A DNA stretch of 64,000 nucleotides from Candidatus Poribacteria bacterium. GTDB taxonomy: Bacteria; Poribacteria; WGA-4E; JAJDTR01. The DNA is taken from assembly GCA_028820655.1 (NCBI GenBank), contig JAPPIK010000005.1:1-64000 (forward strand). The letters are read 5' to 3'. Under the pieces are notes generated by a model, which searched no databases, had not been told where the DNA came from, and worked only from the letters and a program-made list of their open reading frames with translations. This document shows positions 63,781-64,000 of this stretch, one piece after another; position 1 is the stretch's first letter, and each line of letters opens with the position of its first letter. Both the position numbers and the translations under genes were made by a program.

Positions 63781-64000
63781 TTATTCGATTACAACACGGT
63801 GGACGTGTTTTTTCCCATGCCGCAGTAGCAAGGCACCGCGATCAAGATGTTCACCCGTGAGAATCGCATTAGTATCATTTATTTGCTCGCCATTCAGGTA
63901 CGCGCCCCCCTGTTGAATCAAGCGACGAACCGCACTCTTGGACCCGCCCAAGCCCACTTCATTGAACAGATCGACGACTGGGATACCTCCGTTCAATCTA
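63781..64000 (-). CDS. tyrS: Tyrosyl-tRNA synthetase, C-terminal S4 domain (partial)
   Basis: Only the last 72 codons are in the window; the gene continues past position 64000. The sequence GGIPVVDLFNEVGLGGSKSAVRRLIQQ, then GGAYLNGEQINDTNAIL and ALLLRHGKKHVHRVVIE, is the S4 RNA-binding domain that ends bacterial TyrRS, in which it binds tRNA-Tyr. The catalytic domain is not visible. It lies directly upstream of the aroF leader on the same strand. Confidence 0.88.
   Translation of the reverse strand, partial: RLNGGIPVVDLFNEVGLGGSKSAVRRLIQQGGAYLNGEQINDTNAILTGEHLDRGALLLRHGKKHVHRVVIE

Overview
The window reads as a piece of a Gram-negative, heterotrophic bacterial chromosome of middling GC content. 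The gene content resembles Candidatus Poribacteria or a close relative: three Fe(II)/2-oxoglutarate oxygenases in 5 kb, a sugar isomerase, an FGGY kinase, a UroD/MtaA-type methyltransferase, an NHL-repeat protein, a BNR-repeat protein with a FlgD-like tail, several VWA proteins, and a caspase-fold/PEGA protein. That placement is inferred from gene content alone. MurE carries the DNPR motif of meso-diaminopimelate enzymes, and many proteins have signal peptides, which fits a diderm envelope. No tRNA, rRNA, CRISPR array, insertion sequence or prophage was seen.

Layout. 1-640: tandem array of a 143-bp hairpin-rich repeat. 1-16.9 kb: accessory metabolism with single genes on both strands (b/c-type cytochromes, rsmA, oxygenases, kinase, DUF4956 protein, epimerase), then mutL, a decayed gene and a secreted lectin-fold protein. 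16.9-18.6 kb: a zinc peptidase. 18.8-36.9 kb, all minus strand: the division and cell wall cluster rsmH-ftsL-ftsI-murE-murF-mraY-murD-ftsW-murG-murC, an 889-bp gap, ftsA, ftsZ, and a radical SAM gene. The cluster is led by a promoter with consensus -35 and -10 hexamers. ftsZ and ftsA have their own likely promoters, and ftsQ, murB and ddl are absent. 37.1-41.7 kb, plus strand: an MtaA-like methyltransferase with an unknown partner, then an FMN-binding-like lipoprotein, a Rieske protein and a fused cytochrome b. 41.9-43.9 kb: glgC and hisB. 44.1-49.7 kb: three tandem paralogues with two VWA domains each. 49.8-57.2 kb, minus strand: a prenyltransferase-repeat protein, coxE/coxD/mocA-like genes without a molybdenum hydroxylase, acylphosphatase, and a BNR-repeat protein. 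57.5-60.6 kb, plus strand: a Rieske ferredoxin, a pseudo-caspase and a divergent diadenylate-cyclase-domain protein. 60.7-64.0 kb, minus strand: tyrS (cut by the window end), then aroF and leuA.

The strongest unexplained signal is upstream of aroF. A promoter with a perfect TTGACA lies just after tyrS and drives a 50-codon leader peptide with 8 aromatic codons (Tyr, Phe, Trp) in a 20-codon run. The leader is followed by a strong intrinsic terminator and an upstream segment that pairs perfectly over 12 nt with the terminator's first arm. This has the architecture of ribosome-mediated attenuation of DAHP synthase by aromatic aminoacyl-tRNA supply. The second most interesting locus is the pseudo-caspase plus diadenylate-cyclase-like operon. 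The third is the VWA triplication with decayed metal-binding motifs.
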